Part shown: one piece after another, positions 1-9,269 of the stretch
Position numbering within the stretch: the stretch's first letter is position 1
How the letters are laid out: every line of letters starts with the position of its first letter
Origin: Bin5 sp965242905
Lineage (GTDB): Bacteria > Chloroflexota > Anaerolineae > Caldilineales > Caldilineaceae
NCBI GenBank assembly: GCA_965242905.1
Contig: CBDETM010000002.1
Location: 3,844,001-3,908,000 of the forward strand
Direction: 5' to 3'
DNA: 64,000 nt
Notes under the pieces: model-generated
What the model was told of the DNA's origin: nothing
Database searches by the model: none
What the model saw: only the letters and a program-made list of their open reading frames with translations
Translations under genes and position numbers: made by a program

Positions 1-42
1 CGTCCAATCGGGTTGTTCTTTCCCGGCGATGGAGGATTTGTC

Positions 43-1131
43 TTGTCGAGCAAAGTAAACGCCGCGGTTGTCGTCAGCACGCGCGAGATGGAGATCCGGG
101 CATTCGACAGGCCGGTCATCGGCGAAGACGACGGGCTTCTGAGAGTCGAAATGTGCGGCGTCTGCGGCAGCGATCCCCGTATCTACAACTGGACAGAATC
201 CCACCGGTTTCCGCTCATTATGGGTCATGAGCTTGTTGGTCACATCGAGGAGATCGGGCACCGGGCGGCGGCGCGCTGGGGCGTCGAGGCGGGCGATCGG
301 GTCATCGTCGAGCACCTGTTCGGGTGCGGGCATTGCCGCTGGTGTCTGCTGGGCGAGTACCGGTTCTGCGAGGCGCATCAGGGGTACGGAGGGACGACGC
401 CGTCCAGCGTGCCGCCTCATTTGTGGGGCGCTTACAGCGAGTACATGTACTTGGCGCCCAATTCGCGCGTGCACCGCATTGCGGAGGAGGTGCCGGCCGA
501 GGCAGCGGCGATGACCTGCGCCAACATCGGAAACGGGTTGCGCTGGGTGGGCACGAAGGGCGGCGCCGCGATCGGGGATAACGTGGTGGTCATCGGGCCG
601 GGCGGGCAGGGCCTGGCCGCGATACTGGCGGCCAACGAGGCCGGCGCGTCGAAGATCATCGTGCTTGGGCTGAGTCAGGACGAGCATCGATTTGCGCTGG
701 CAAGGCAATTCGGGGCGACGCACAAAATCAATCTCGAGCGCGACGACCCGGTCGAAGCCGTCCTGGAGCTTACCGACGGCGTTTTGGCAGATATGGTCGT
801 GGACGTGACCGGTGCTACGGCTTCCTTTCCCCTGGCGCTGGAGCTGGCGCGGCCGATGGGAGTAGTCGTTGTCGGTTCGAACACCGGCGAGCAGGAGGTC
901 TCCGTCGTTCCCAGCCAGATTCCGATCAAGGAACTGCGCGTGCAGGGGGTGAATACGCACGATACGCCGGCCGTACAGGCTGCGATCAAGGTTGTCGAAT
1001 CGCGGCGCTATCCGATCGAGAAGATGGTCACGCATCATTTCACACTGGCCGAGGCGGAGACGGCGGTGCTTGCGGCGGGCGGCGAGATCAAGCTGGACGG
1101 CTTTATTAAGGGCGTGATCGTCCCGAACTGA
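43..1131 (+). CDS. Zinc-dependent medium-chain alcohol dehydrogenase
   Basis: Probably oxidises a secondary alcohol or hydroxy acid to a ketone with NAD(P) in the cytoplasm. From the TTG at 43 the product is 362 residues. Visible features are the catalytic-zinc Cys41 (CGVCGSD), the GHE motif at 61-63, four structural-zinc cysteines (95, 98, 101, 109), and a Rossmann loop GPGGQG, all typical of the sorbitol/threonine dehydrogenase branch. An in-frame TTG at 13 exists, but GGAGG at 31-35 is correctly spaced only for TTG 43. The next gene, a beta-keto acid cleavage enzyme, starts 11 bases after the stop. I infer that this enzyme makes the 3-keto acid that BKACE cleaves. The substrate is unknown. 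Confidence 0.88.
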   Translation: MSSKVNAAVVVSTREMEIRAFDRPVIGEDDGLLRVEMCGVCGSDPRIYNWTESHRFPLIMGHELVGHIEEIGHRAAARWGVEAGDRVIVEHLFGCGHCRWCLLGEYRFCEAHQGYGGTTPSSVPPHLWGAYSEYMYLAPNSRVHRIAEEVPAEAAAMTCANIGNGLRWVGTKGGAAIGDNVVVIGPGGQGLAAILAANEAGASKIIVLGLSQDEHRFALARQFGATHKINLERDDPVEAVLELTDGVLADMVVDVTGATASFPLALELARPMGVVVVGSNTGEQEVSVVPSQIPIKELRVQGVNTHDTPAVQAAIKVVESRRYPIEKMVTHHFTLAEAETAVLAAGGEIKLDGFIKGVIVPN

Positions 1132-1142
1132 GGAGCGTCAGC

Positions 1143-2087
1143 ATGGATATCACCTGGGATTACACGAACCAGCGCGAGTATGTCAGGCGGATCAGTGAAG
1201 GCATGCCGCCGGTGATCATCAGTGCGGTGGTGACGGGCGGGCATCAGAAGAGCGAGAACCCGGCAGTGCCGGTGACCGCAGAGGAGCAGGCCGATGGTGC
1301 GGCCGAGGTCTACGCGGCGGGCGCGACGATCATCCATATCCACGCGCGGCAGGCAGACGATCCGACCCAGGCGTCGCATGAGGCGGACCGCTATCGCGAG
1401 ATCAATGAAATGATGCGCGCCAAGGCGCCGCAGATCCTGGTGGACAATTCGCAGGGCTTCGCCGACCTGACGACCGCGGGCAGCAGTTTCGTGGGTACGG
1501 CCCACCACTATAAATCGGCACCGATCGAGGCCGGCCCCGATATCATGGCTTTCAATCCCGGTCCGATGACCTTTCGCGGCGGCGCTGCTTACACGGGCGG
1601 CGACGGCGGGCCGAGCAAGGTCACGCTCGCCACTTTCGACGACTCCGAGCGTACGGCACAGCGGCTGCGGGAGCGGGGCATCAAACCACAGGTGTTCCTC
1701 TATCACCCCGGCCATCTCGACATTCTGGACTATCTCATCCAGCGCGACGCCCTGGACAAGCCTTACTTTTTGCAGTTGGTCTTTGGGCAGGAGAGCGGTA
1801 TCAACACGAGCATGGACAGTTTTCTGTACATGGTGCGCAATCTGCCCGAGGATTCCCTTTTCCAGACGTGTGCGCTCGGACTGGAAGAGCTGCATGTAAA
1901 TGTGATGGCGATGCTGCTGGGCGGTCATGTGCGCACCGGGTTGGAGGACTGCATTCACTACCAGCGCGGCGAGCTGGCGCGGAGCAACGCGCAGATGGTG
2001 GAGCGGATTGCGCGCATCGCCAACGACCTGGGCCGAGGCGTGGCCACGATTGAAGAGACGCGCCGGATGCTGGGCATTGACAGGTAG
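1143..2087 (+). CDS. Beta-keto acid cleavage enzyme (BKACE, DUF849 family)
   Basis: Members of this family are TIM barrels that condense a beta-keto acid with acetyl-CoA, giving a CoA ester plus acetoacetate or an equivalent pair. The 314-residue length is normal. The zinc-binding HIH motif lies at 65-67. The C-terminal GGHVRTGLED carries Arg264, Glu268 and Asp269 with the same spacing as the catalytic Arg/Glu/Asp of characterised 3-keto-5-aminohexanoate cleavage enzyme. It is probably co-transcribed with the upstream alcohol dehydrogenase, and a sarcosine-oxidase-like gene follows 200 bases later. Carnitine- or amino-acid-type beta-keto acids are possible substrates, but nothing in the sequence fixes the choice. 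Confidence 0.9.
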   Translation: MDITWDYTNQREYVRRISEGMPPVIISAVVTGGHQKSENPAVPVTAEEQADGAAEVYAAGATIIHIHARQADDPTQASHEADRYREINEMMRAKAPQILVDNSQGFADLTTAGSSFVGTAHHYKSAPIEAGPDIMAFNPGPMTFRGGAAYTGGDGGPSKVTLATFDDSERTAQRLRERGIKPQVFLYHPGHLDILDYLIQRDALDKPYFLQLVFGQESGINTSMDSFLYMVRNLPEDSLFQTCALGLEELHVNVMAMLLGGHVRTGLEDCIHYQRGELARSNAQMVERIARIANDLGRGVATIEETRRMLGIDR

Positions 2088-2186
2088 GGAGGGGAGGAGC
2101 CGGTCCGACAGAGGGCCGCGCCCGGTCGAGGCGATGGTGCGGACATCGAGCGATTGGTCGGAATCCGACCAGGAAAGCGCCTTTAC

Positions 2187-2215
2187 TTGGGATGGAGCGG
2201 TCTCTTGCTTATAAT
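2187..2215 (+). promoter_or_regulatory. Sigma-70-like promoter for the flavin oxidase gene
   Basis: TTGGGA at 2187-2192 and a perfect TATAAT at 2210-2215 are separated by 17 bases and lie 84 bases before the ATG at 2299. This indicates that the oxidase is transcribed separately from the ADH-BKACE pair. No transcript evidence exists. Confidence 0.55.
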
Positions 2216-2298
2216 GCAGACCAATTCACGGGGCGCCGATCCCGTTCCGGCAAACCGCATTCCCACCAATTTCCACACAGTTGACGGCACAAGTCATC

Positions 2299-3426
2299 AT
2301 GCAAAACGCTAAAATCGTAGTCGTTGGACTGGGGGCTATGGGAAGCGCAGCCCTCTATCACCTCGCTCGCCGGGGTGTTGCCGCGGTCGGCATCGAGCAG
2401 TTTGAGCTCGGCCACGCCCTCGGCAGCTCACACGGTTTTTCCAGGATTTTCCGCGACATTTATGAGCATCCCGAATACATAGAGCTTGCCGAAGCGACCA
2501 TACCAATGTGGCAGGAGTTGGATGCCGGCGCCGCTGAGAAACTGATGTACTTCACGGGACTGCTCTACTTTGCACGCCCCGGCAACGAAAACATCGCAAA
2601 GAGAATCGAGGCAATGGGGTCGCTGGGCAGGCAGGTCGAATGCCTGAGTCCGCAGGAGGTGACTGCCCGTTACCCCGCACTGCGGCTGCCGCCGGATGCC
2701 GTCACCTGCTTCACCTCCCGGGCCGGCCTTCTGAATGTCGGCCGCTGTATTCTGGAGCACCTGGATCAGGCGCAGCGCTCCGGCGCTACCGTCCAGGAGC
2801 GGGTACGCGTGCACCGCGTGGATATCAGCCAGGAGAAGCCCCTGCTCGAGACGTCGGCCGGCCAGATTGGCTGTGACAGACTGATCATTTCGCCCGGTCC
2901 CTGGGCGCCACAGGTCCTCGAAGATCTTGCGCTGCCTTTGCGGGTGACGCGCCAGCAGGAGTTCTACTTCCGGCCCAAACACCGGGACCGTTACAAGCCT
3001 GGCCAACTGCCTGTCTTTGGTGATATGGACACCAAGTTCTACGGCTTTCCCGACTATGGCCCCGGCGTAAAGACCGCCGATGATGGGCTTGGCGACGAAA
3101 CTTCGGCCTCGGAAGTCGATAGAACACTGGACCTCGACAAGCGCGATGAACTGCAGGCATGGCTGTCATCGATCATGCCGGATGGCGGCTTCTCCTACGT
3201 CGAAGGCACGACCTGCATGTATACGTCTACGCCCGACCGGGACTTCGTCATTGGTGTACATCCCGGAAACGCGAACGTGCTGGTCGCCTCCGGTTTCTCA
3301 GGGCACGGGTTCAAGTTTTCGACTCTCGTGGGCAAGATCCTGGCCGATCTGGCCGCGGACGGGTCGACCGAGTACCCGATCGAGCGGTTCCGGCCGGACA
3401 GGTTCGACAAGGCCTGTGCGTCCTGA
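2299..3426 (+). CDS. FAD-dependent oxidoreductase, monomeric sarcosine oxidase / N-methyltryptophan oxidase-like
   Basis: A 375-residue DAO-family flavoprotein, likely oxidising an N-methyl or other secondary amine with oxygen to give an aldehyde, amine and peroxide. The N-terminal GLGAMGS dinucleotide fold is followed by LGSSHGFSRIFRD, the signature stretch of sarcosine oxidases. Cys306, in CMYTSTPDRDFVIG, aligns with the cysteine that covalently holds FAD in monomeric sarcosine oxidase. The ATG at 2299 is preferred over an in-frame TTG at 2281 because the conserved beta strand begins right after it. Being next to BKACE it could process an N-methylated cleavage product such as a betaine derivative. 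That link is inference. Confidence 0.88.
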   Translation: MQNAKIVVVGLGAMGSAALYHLARRGVAAVGIEQFELGHALGSSHGFSRIFRDIYEHPEYIELAEATIPMWQELDAGAAEKLMYFTGLLYFARPGNENIAKRIEAMGSLGRQVECLSPQEVTARYPALRLPPDAVTCFTSRAGLLNVGRCILEHLDQAQRSGATVQERVRVHRVDISQEKPLLETSAGQIGCDRLIISPGPWAPQVLEDLALPLRVTRQQEFYFRPKHRDRYKPGQLPVFGDMDTKFYGFPDYGPGVKTADDGLGDETSASEVDRTLDLDKRDELQAWLSSIMPDGGFSYVEGTTCMYTSTPDRDFVIGVHPGNANVLVASGFSGHGFKFSTLVGKILADLAADGSTEYPIERFRPDRFDKACAS

Positions 3427-3627
3427 TCTTAGATTCGGGCGGACGCGCCAAGGCTGAGACGGGAGCCAACGGTTGATTTCGTGCCGATCGCGGCTCAGTG
3501 AACCGGGACGGCACGTAGCGGGCACTCCAGCGGGGGTGCTCGCAATCTTTTCGACAACCTTGTGATGCGGCCAGCCCCTTCAAACTCGGAATCCATCTGC
3601 AATTTCTGTCGGCAGGGGAGGTTGAGA

Positions 3628-5154
3628 ATGACCAAAGCAGACACGGAAACAGCAAGCGAGAGCCGTCAGAGACTTGCGTCCGACCCGTATCGACCGGCCT
3701 ACCACTACCTGGCCCCGTGCAATTGGTTGAACGATCCGAACGGAACTATCTACTGGCAGGGCAGGTATCACCTCTTCTACCAGAAAAACCCCCACGCCGC
3801 TTTCCACGGCGGGGCGACGGGTACGATCCACTGGGGTCATGCGGTCAGTGAAGACCTCGTACACTGGCAGGACCTGCCGATCGCGCTGGCGCCGGTGGAC
3901 AGTTACGACCGGGACGGCTGTTACAGCGGCACGGCCTTTGTCAACATGGAGGGCGTGCCGACCATCATCTATCATGGCGTGCCGGGTGGGATCTGCCTGG
4001 CAACGAGCCAGGACGAGTTGCTGGTCGAGTGGCAAAAGCATCCGGCGAACCCGGTCATCCCGACACCCGAACCCGGAAGCGGCTACACGGTGGACGGCGC
4101 GCCGTGCGCGTGGATAGAAGGCGATACGTACTACGCGCTCACGGGTAACACCAGCCGTGAGGAGTACGAAGGTCTTAAGCCGGACAGGGCCTTCCTGTAC
4201 AGGTCAGTCGATCTGGCGCACTGGACGTACCTGCATCCTTTATATGAAGGGGGAAGGTACACGGAAGTCGGTGAAGACTGCGCGGTGCCCGACTTCTTTC
4301 CCATGGGCGATAAGCATGTATTGCTCTTTGCCAGCCATCATCGCGGGCCGCACTATTACACGGGAACATATGCGAACCAGAGATTCACACCCGAGCGCCA
4401 TGGGCGTATGGCTTTCGGCGAGACGAACTTTTCCAACAGGACCGGCATTTTGAACGAGTGTCAGACGCTGCTGGATGGCAAAGGCAGGCGAGTCATGTTC
4501 GGCCGGCTGTCCGAGGGGCGATACGGTTACGTGCAGCGGGAGTCGGGCTGGTCGGGAATCATGGCGCTGCCGATAGAACTCACTATGGGTGATGAGGGCG
4601 AGTTGCACCTGAACCCGGTAGAGGAGTTGGAGGCGCTGCGCCGCAACCCTGTGCGTTTGTCGGACATTCAGCTGGCGGGAGATTCGACGATCACGCTTGA
4701 CGAAGTGCGGGGTAACCGGCTAGAGATCCGGGCTGTCTTCAGTTGGGAGAGCGCTGAGGAGTTCGGCCTGGGTGTATGCTGTTCGCCCGACGGGGCAGAA
4801 CAAACGCTGATCCGTTTTAACGTCAATCCGAATGATTCGATTCAGCCGCAGGACCGGTTGGGCCCTGACAGGTTGCTGGTCCTGGACGTAACGCGTTCGA
4901 GTGAGAGTCAGGCGGTTAAGAATCGGGAGTCGCAGCGCTGTACTGTCAGGCACGCCTATGGTGAACCGATCGAGCTGCGCGTCTTTGTCGACCGCAGCGT
5001 GGTCGAGGTCTTTGGTCAGGGCGGTCATTACCTGGGCAAACGCATCTATCCGGCGCGTCCGGACAGTCTGGGGGTGCAGCTCTATTCGCTGGGCGGCAGT
5101 GCAACCGTTCATTCTCTGGAAGCGTGGGAGATGGAGGCTATCTGGCCGATCTGA
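3628..5154 (+). CDS. Glycoside hydrolase family 32 (beta-fructosidase-like)
   Basis: A 508-residue GH32-type enzyme with an N-terminal five-bladed propeller and a C-terminal beta sandwich. It is predicted to cleave terminal fructosyl or related residues. The nucleophile motif is intact (NWLNDPNG near residue 21). The acid/base region reads GEDCAVPDFF, an EC-like motif. The usual RDP transition-state motif is replaced by VDGAPCAW. The C-terminal RVFVDRSVVEVF stretch is typical of the GH32C domain. There is no signal peptide, so the substrate is probably imported first. ATG 3628 has GGGGAGG six bases upstream; an in-frame ATG at 3562 lacks one. Fold assignment is firm, substrate open. Confidence 0.86.
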   Translation: MTKADTETASESRQRLASDPYRPAYHYLAPCNWLNDPNGTIYWQGRYHLFYQKNPHAAFHGGATGTIHWGHAVSEDLVHWQDLPIALAPVDSYDRDGCYSGTAFVNMEGVPTIIYHGVPGGICLATSQDELLVEWQKHPANPVIPTPEPGSGYTVDGAPCAWIEGDTYYALTGNTSREEYEGLKPDRAFLYRSVDLAHWTYLHPLYEGGRYTEVGEDCAVPDFFPMGDKHVLLFASHHRGPHYYTGTYANQRFTPERHGRMAFGETNFSNRTGILNECQTLLDGKGRRVMFGRLSEGRYGYVQRESGWSGIMALPIELTMGDEGELHLNPVEELEALRRNPVRLSDIQLAGDSTITLDEVRGNRLEIRAVFSWESAEEFGLGVCCSPDGAEQTLIRFNVNPNDSIQPQDRLGPDRLLVLDVTRSSESQAVKNRESQRCTVRHAYGEPIELRVFVDRSVVEVFGQGGHYLGKRIYPARPDSLGVQLYSLGGSATVHSLEAWEMEAIWPI

Positions 5155-5422
5155 CATCTGATTTGCGGCTGGATCGAGAACCTGCTTTTTTTGCGTATTG
5201 CGTAGAGGCATGCGTGACAGACGCGATTCCAAGGCGTAACCCGCGCCGGAAGACTTGGTTTCAAACGGGTCTTACATTGGATGCCGACGGCGACTTGCGC
5301 CGTTACTTTCTTTCCCCTGATGTTCAGCGGCATCACCCCGAGAAAATTCGATTATATTTCCGGCACCATGGCTGCATGGCGCCGTGGATGCCTTACAACG
5401 GCGCGCCTCGCCCCTTCCTTTC
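5155..5422. other. Intergenic spacer without a recognisable gene
   Basis: The stretch between the GH32 stop and the first dispersed element holds only short open frames without a family signature or convincing ribosome-binding site. No clear terminator hairpin was found, apart from a T-rich patch near 5186. Confidence 0.4.
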
Positions 5423-5889
5423 GTGTGCATGCCAGAATTGGGGTGGGAACAGTCTGGCGGGGAATCCATGCCAACGGTGGCTGGAACAGTTTACTGGTTC
5501 TTGGAGAGACGGAGGGCAGCCGCCAAGCTGGGACTTATCGTGGGGTCCGCAGATTGGAGGGTGTGCGAGGGCAGGCACAAAGCCTGCCCCTGAAGGGACT
5601 TGATGGGACTGGAGCGACGCGGGTCGAAGAAACTCGCTCGATTGGGCACTTGTCACCAATGTCGACACACGGTCGACGAGGCATGTTGTAGGAGGGGGGC
5701 GTTGCGGGGGCGGAGCCCCCGCACAAGGAAGGGCGCTTGCGCCAGACCGCCCGAAACTGCATTGATTAGTAGTCAGTAGTCAGTTGCCAGAGAGGGCGCT
5801 ACCTCTGACGCAGGGTTGTTCGCGAGATGGCTGCGGTCTCGCTGCTACCAGAGGCATGGGAAAATCCGCCCATATTTTGGGATGCACCC
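5423..5889 (+). mobile_element. MITE-like dispersed element, copy 1
   Basis: This is one of four related non-coding copies. It starts GTGTGCATGCCAGAATTGGG and ends TTTTGGGATGCACCC, so the tips are imperfect inverted repeats. Inside, 5704-5722 is the perfect hairpin GCGGGGGC-GGA-GCCCCCGC found in every copy. No open frame is conserved among copies. The 8-base flanks (5415-5422 and 5890-5897) do not match, so this copy is probably old. Its 3' tip lies 88 bases before the LmbE gene, which it shares orientation with. A TATACT -10-like box at 5929-5934 follows, without a good -35. Confidence 0.75.
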
Positions 5890-5977
5890 CTGTTTTTGGG
5901 GTCCTAACACCTTAGGGGATTGGTAGGCTATACTTATGGGTGAACAGAGCTCCCACAAAAATCAGGAGGCTTGACCC

Positions 5978-6841
5978 ATGTCCGAGTCGCTACGTATTCT
6001 TTCGGTCGGCGCGCATCCCGCCGACATTTTCGACCAGTCGGGTGGGACGATGGCACATCACGCGGCGCGGGGCGACTATGTCGGCTGTGTCGTGCTGACG
6101 CACGGTGCGCGCGTGCATGACAAGGTCATCAGCGACGAGATGCACCATGCCAGTGAAGTGCCCCCTGCCGACGAACTGCAGTCTCTGATGGCGGAACGGT
6201 CCGACGTGAAGGCGGAAGAGGCGCGCCAAGCCTGTAATCTGCTGGGCGTTGAGGACGTGTATTTTTTCGGCGCCGATGACGCGGTTCTGCTCGTCACGGA
6301 CGAGGCAGTCAGGCGACTGGCGCGGCTCTTTCGCCAGTTGAAACCGGACATTATCCTGACGCATTTCCCCAAGGAGGGGGACGGACTGACCAACGCGCAT
6401 GCAATCGCCGGGCAGATCGTGCTGCATGCGATGGCGCTGGCAAGCGGCGTGGACCCCGGCGACCGCAATCCGCCGCACAAGGCGGCCCAGGTCTTCTTCT
6501 TCGGAACCGGTGCGGCCGCAATCCCGCGCAATGTGTGGCAATCCGAAGGCGGGTACTACAACGACGTTTTTATTGACATTACCGACGTGGTGGACAAGAA
6601 GCTGGCTTGCCTGGACTGTCTGGTGAGCCAGGGCTATGGCGGGGCCTACGCACGCAAGCGTATCGAGACAAGCGACGGCGCGTTCGGGATGTCGGGCGGT
6701 GTTGCCTATGCGGAGGGATTTATCTCGCTGAACGCTGAGACCCATTACTATCTGCCGGTGACAGAGAGGGCGTTGATCAATGCGCGAGCTTCTGATCACG
6801 AACGGATCGAGGAAACGTCTTATCGTGTTCCGGTGGACTGA
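5978..6841 (+). CDS. LmbE/PIG-L family deacetylase-like protein, catalytic Asp replaced
   Basis: A 287-residue cytoplasmic protein of the PIG-L fold, whose members hydrolyse N-acetylglucosamine conjugates using zinc. The N-terminal motif is AHPADIFD at 12-19. His13 and Asp16, equivalent to two zinc ligands of MshB, are kept, but the general-base Asp15 is Ala. The third zinc ligand is plausibly the His in GLTNAHAIAG. The AGGAGG-type site lies seven bases before ATG 5978. The gene stands just after dispersed element copy 1 and before two dioxygenase genes. It could be a divergent deacetylase using another base, or a non-hydrolytic zinc protein. Confidence 0.85.
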   Translation: MSESLRILSVGAHPADIFDQSGGTMAHHAARGDYVGCVVLTHGARVHDKVISDEMHHASEVPPADELQSLMAERSDVKAEEARQACNLLGVEDVYFFGADDAVLLVTDEAVRRLARLFRQLKPDIILTHFPKEGDGLTNAHAIAGQIVLHAMALASGVDPGDRNPPHKAAQVFFFGTGAAAIPRNVWQSEGGYYNDVFIDITDVVDKKLACLDCLVSQGYGGAYARKRIETSDGAFGMSGGVAYAEGFISLNAETHYYLPVTERALINARASDHERIEETSYRVPVD

Positions 6842-6943
6842 GGATTTCTGAAACCGAGGAAACTGTCACCTGTCTAAAGCGCAGGCCCGGCTGGCCGCGG
6901 CAAAGAAACCCGGTAGGCAACCTCATAACTGAACTTTGCTTCG

Positions 6944-7774
6944 ATGGAGGAGCCGATCTTGGCATCGCCAACCCAATATGACCTTGATTTGAAGCTGGCA
7001 GAGCTTCGTATCAACGGGTTTGTTCTTTTCGAAGACCTGATTCCAGTTGAGAAAATCGACCGGATCCGGGAGGCGTTTCTGCCCTATCTGGAGCAGGTGC
7101 GAACGCACGGCGAACCGGAAAACGGTGTGATGCTGCAGGGACGCAGCGATGCGCGGCTCGTATTCGAGGGGCGGCTGCAGGTGGTCAATCGCTATACGCT
7201 CTACGTGCCCTGGGAGCAGCCGTTCGCCGACCCGGAGATCTACGAAAACCCGGTCTTGCTGGATTTTCTGGACAGGTACTGGGGGACACAGGACTACCGC
7301 ATCACCTGCTATCATTCGAACAACCCCTACCCGGGCAGCGAGTATCAGCGGTGGCATCGCGATGCCGGCATTTCCAAACTGGTGCCTCACGTCGGTCTTG
7401 AGGTCTGCCCGCATTTCGGTGTCAAGTTCCCTCTGGTGGACACGTATGAGGAAAACGGCAGCTTCGAGATTCTGCCGTGCACGCAGTATCTCGCCGACCC
7501 GGAGATGGAGACGCAGTACGATGAGATCCTGGAGGCTGGAGATTTCCCCACCCGAAGGCGCCTTAATCTGAAGAAGGGAACACTGTGGATCCAGGACCCG
7601 CGTACGCTGCATCGAGGCACGCCCAACCGCTCGGACCATGCGCGGCCGGAGCTGGTGATCTGCTACTCGTTGCCCTGGTTCGGTCAGCGGGTGCCGATCG
7701 AGATGACGCAGGCGGAGTACGACAAGATTTCGGAGAGGGGCCGCAGACTGCATACTACCTGTCGGGTCATCTAG
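6944..7774 (+). CDS. Phytanoyl-CoA dioxygenase (PhyH) family protein 1
   Basis: A predicted Fe(II)/2-oxoglutarate dioxygenase of about 276 residues with the double-stranded beta-helix fold. The metal-binding HxD is WHRDAG, the distal His lies in TLHRGTPNRSDHARPE, and the following Arg would bind 2-oxoglutarate. Start choice is uncertain: ATG 6944 has no ribosome-binding site, whereas TTG 6959 has GGAGGAG eight bases upstream, the same layout as the TTG start at 43. A second, dissimilar PhyH gene follows after 180 bases. The family hydroxylates very diverse small molecules, so no substrate is proposed. Confidence 0.87.
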   Translation: MEEPILASPTQYDLDLKLAELRINGFVLFEDLIPVEKIDRIREAFLPYLEQVRTHGEPENGVMLQGRSDARLVFEGRLQVVNRYTLYVPWEQPFADPEIYENPVLLDFLDRYWGTQDYRITCYHSNNPYPGSEYQRWHRDAGISKLVPHVGLEVCPHFGVKFPLVDTYEENGSFEILPCTQYLADPEMETQYDEILEAGDFPTRRRLNLKKGTLWIQDPRTLHRGTPNRSDHARPELVICYSLPWFGQRVPIEMTQAEYDKISERGRRLHTTCRVI

Positions 7775-7952
7775 GACTTTTTGACGATTGTTTGAGCTGA
7801 GAAATGCCTGGGCAAGGTCAGTTTTTTGCGCGGAGGGCCGCGGAGAGCACCTTTATTGTCCACGAAGGGCCACGAAAAACACCCCTTCGGGGATTGCGGA
7901 GAAATATGAGGGTCAGATCGGGTAACGGCTTCTTGTGAAGAGGAAGAAGGGG

Positions 7953-9179
7953 ATGCCAGCCATGGAATTCAGCCGCGATCAGTTTCTGGAAGAAGGGTTT
8001 GTGATTCTGCGGGGCGTCATTCCGCCGCAAGAGCTGGACGGGCTGCGGCGGGCCTATGAAGAGCTCGTCGAGCGACAGAAGGTGATCTGGGCGAGGGAGC
8101 GGGGGCCGGACGACCCGCCGGGCGGTGTGTGGGAGACGCACGCGCAGCCGCGCCTGAATCTGGGGGCGCTGGCCTGCCAGATCGATGAGCAGACCGTAGG
8201 TGCGGTCGAGATCTGGCTGCATGAGAACACGCAGGGGGTCAGCAGTCGCTTGCTGGGCGTGGAGGACGCGGCTGTGACCGAGATGATGCTGATGTGCAAC
8301 CCGGTTCGCGACCACGAGACGGGCGGTCATCGCGGCTGGCACCGCGATTTCTATCCGCCGCATACGGCGCCGCTGCAAGGCTACGCCGACGATATTCTGG
8401 AAAACGGGCCGCGCTATGTGCAATGGAATCTGCCGTTGTACGACGACAACGTTCTCTGGGTCGTACCCGGCAGCCACAATCGTCTCAACACGGACGAGGA
8501 GAACGCGGCGATGAACGCGGATGCACGTACGCCTGTGCCGGGCGCGGTCCAGACTCATCTGGCGGCGGGTGACGGCGCGGCCTATATTTTGCCGCTTCTG
8601 CACTGGGGCAGCCGTTATAATGCAAAGATGCGGCGGACGATTCATGGCGGTTTTTCGGAGTACACGACGCACAAGGAGCTGCCCTACCTTGAACATTTGT
8701 CACCTACGTCGCAAGAATCATTCCTGCGCTGGAATGAGCGCAGCACGCGGGCGTTCGAACGGACCGAGGCGGCGCTGCGGGCGGTGGTGGACGGTGACGG
8801 CGCCGCGTACAAGGGCGCTCTGGACCGGCTCCATCCGGGACGCGGCGAAAAGGGCAACTTGCTCTCCACTATTTTTCTGAGCAAGAGCGCCAAGCGAATT
8901 CATCAACTCAAGAGCCCGGATTTCGACAGCCTGCCCGAGCAGGAGCGGAATTGGGCGACGGGCGTACATCCCATGACTCTCCAGTGGGGCAGGCCGCTGG
9001 CCGATCGATTCAGCGATCAGGAGGCGGACGTCCTGTGGGCGCGCTTCAAGTTCGTCGACGATCTGCTGCAGGCGGAGGAAGACCAGTGGACGCCCGGGTT
9101 TCAGGGTGAGGAGACGCGATACTATTTCGACCAGGTGCCGGCAGATCTCAGTGTTGAGGCGTTTCTCGCCACTTTCTGA
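7953..9179 (+). CDS. Phytanoyl-CoA dioxygenase (PhyH) family protein 2
   Basis: A predicted Fe(II)/2-oxoglutarate oxygenase of 408 residues, longer than its neighbour. The iron motif is GWHRDFYPP. The distal His is in LLHWGSRYNAKMRRT, which also provides an Arg suited to 2-oxoglutarate. The last 130 residues after the fold form a charged helical extension of unknown role. Possible starts are ATG 7953 (AGGA eight bases upstream) and ATG 7962; an in-frame GTG lies at 7935. It probably belongs to one transcription unit with the preceding PhyH gene and the Gfo/Idh gene that follows. Two PhyH enzymes of different subfamilies side by side suggest two separate oxidations of one substrate class. Confidence 0.87.
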   Translation: MPAMEFSRDQFLEEGFVILRGVIPPQELDGLRRAYEELVERQKVIWARERGPDDPPGGVWETHAQPRLNLGALACQIDEQTVGAVEIWLHENTQGVSSRLLGVEDAAVTEMMLMCNPVRDHETGGHRGWHRDFYPPHTAPLQGYADDILENGPRYVQWNLPLYDDNVLWVVPGSHNRLNTDEENAAMNADARTPVPGAVQTHLAAGDGAAYILPLLHWGSRYNAKMRRTIHGGFSEYTTHKELPYLEHLSPTSQESFLRWNERSTRAFERTEAALRAVVDGDGAAYKGALDRLHPGRGEKGNLLSTIFLSKSAKRIHQLKSPDFDSLPEQERNWATGVHPMTLQWGRPLADRFSDQEADVLWARFKFVDDLLQAEEDQWTPGFQGEETRYYFDQVPADLSVEAFLATF

Positions 9180-9269
9180 GCCGGGTCGGGCCTTCAGGCA
9201 TCACATTCAAGGCAGTATGCGTGGCGCTGTTTGATGGCGGCGCCGGTTGCCGTGCGAAGGAGCCTTAAC

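Noticed and set aside
5124..5603. 159-codon frame overlapping the GH32 end and element copy 1
   Set aside because: It crosses the end of a real gene and the repetitive element, and its sequence is not conserved in other copies.
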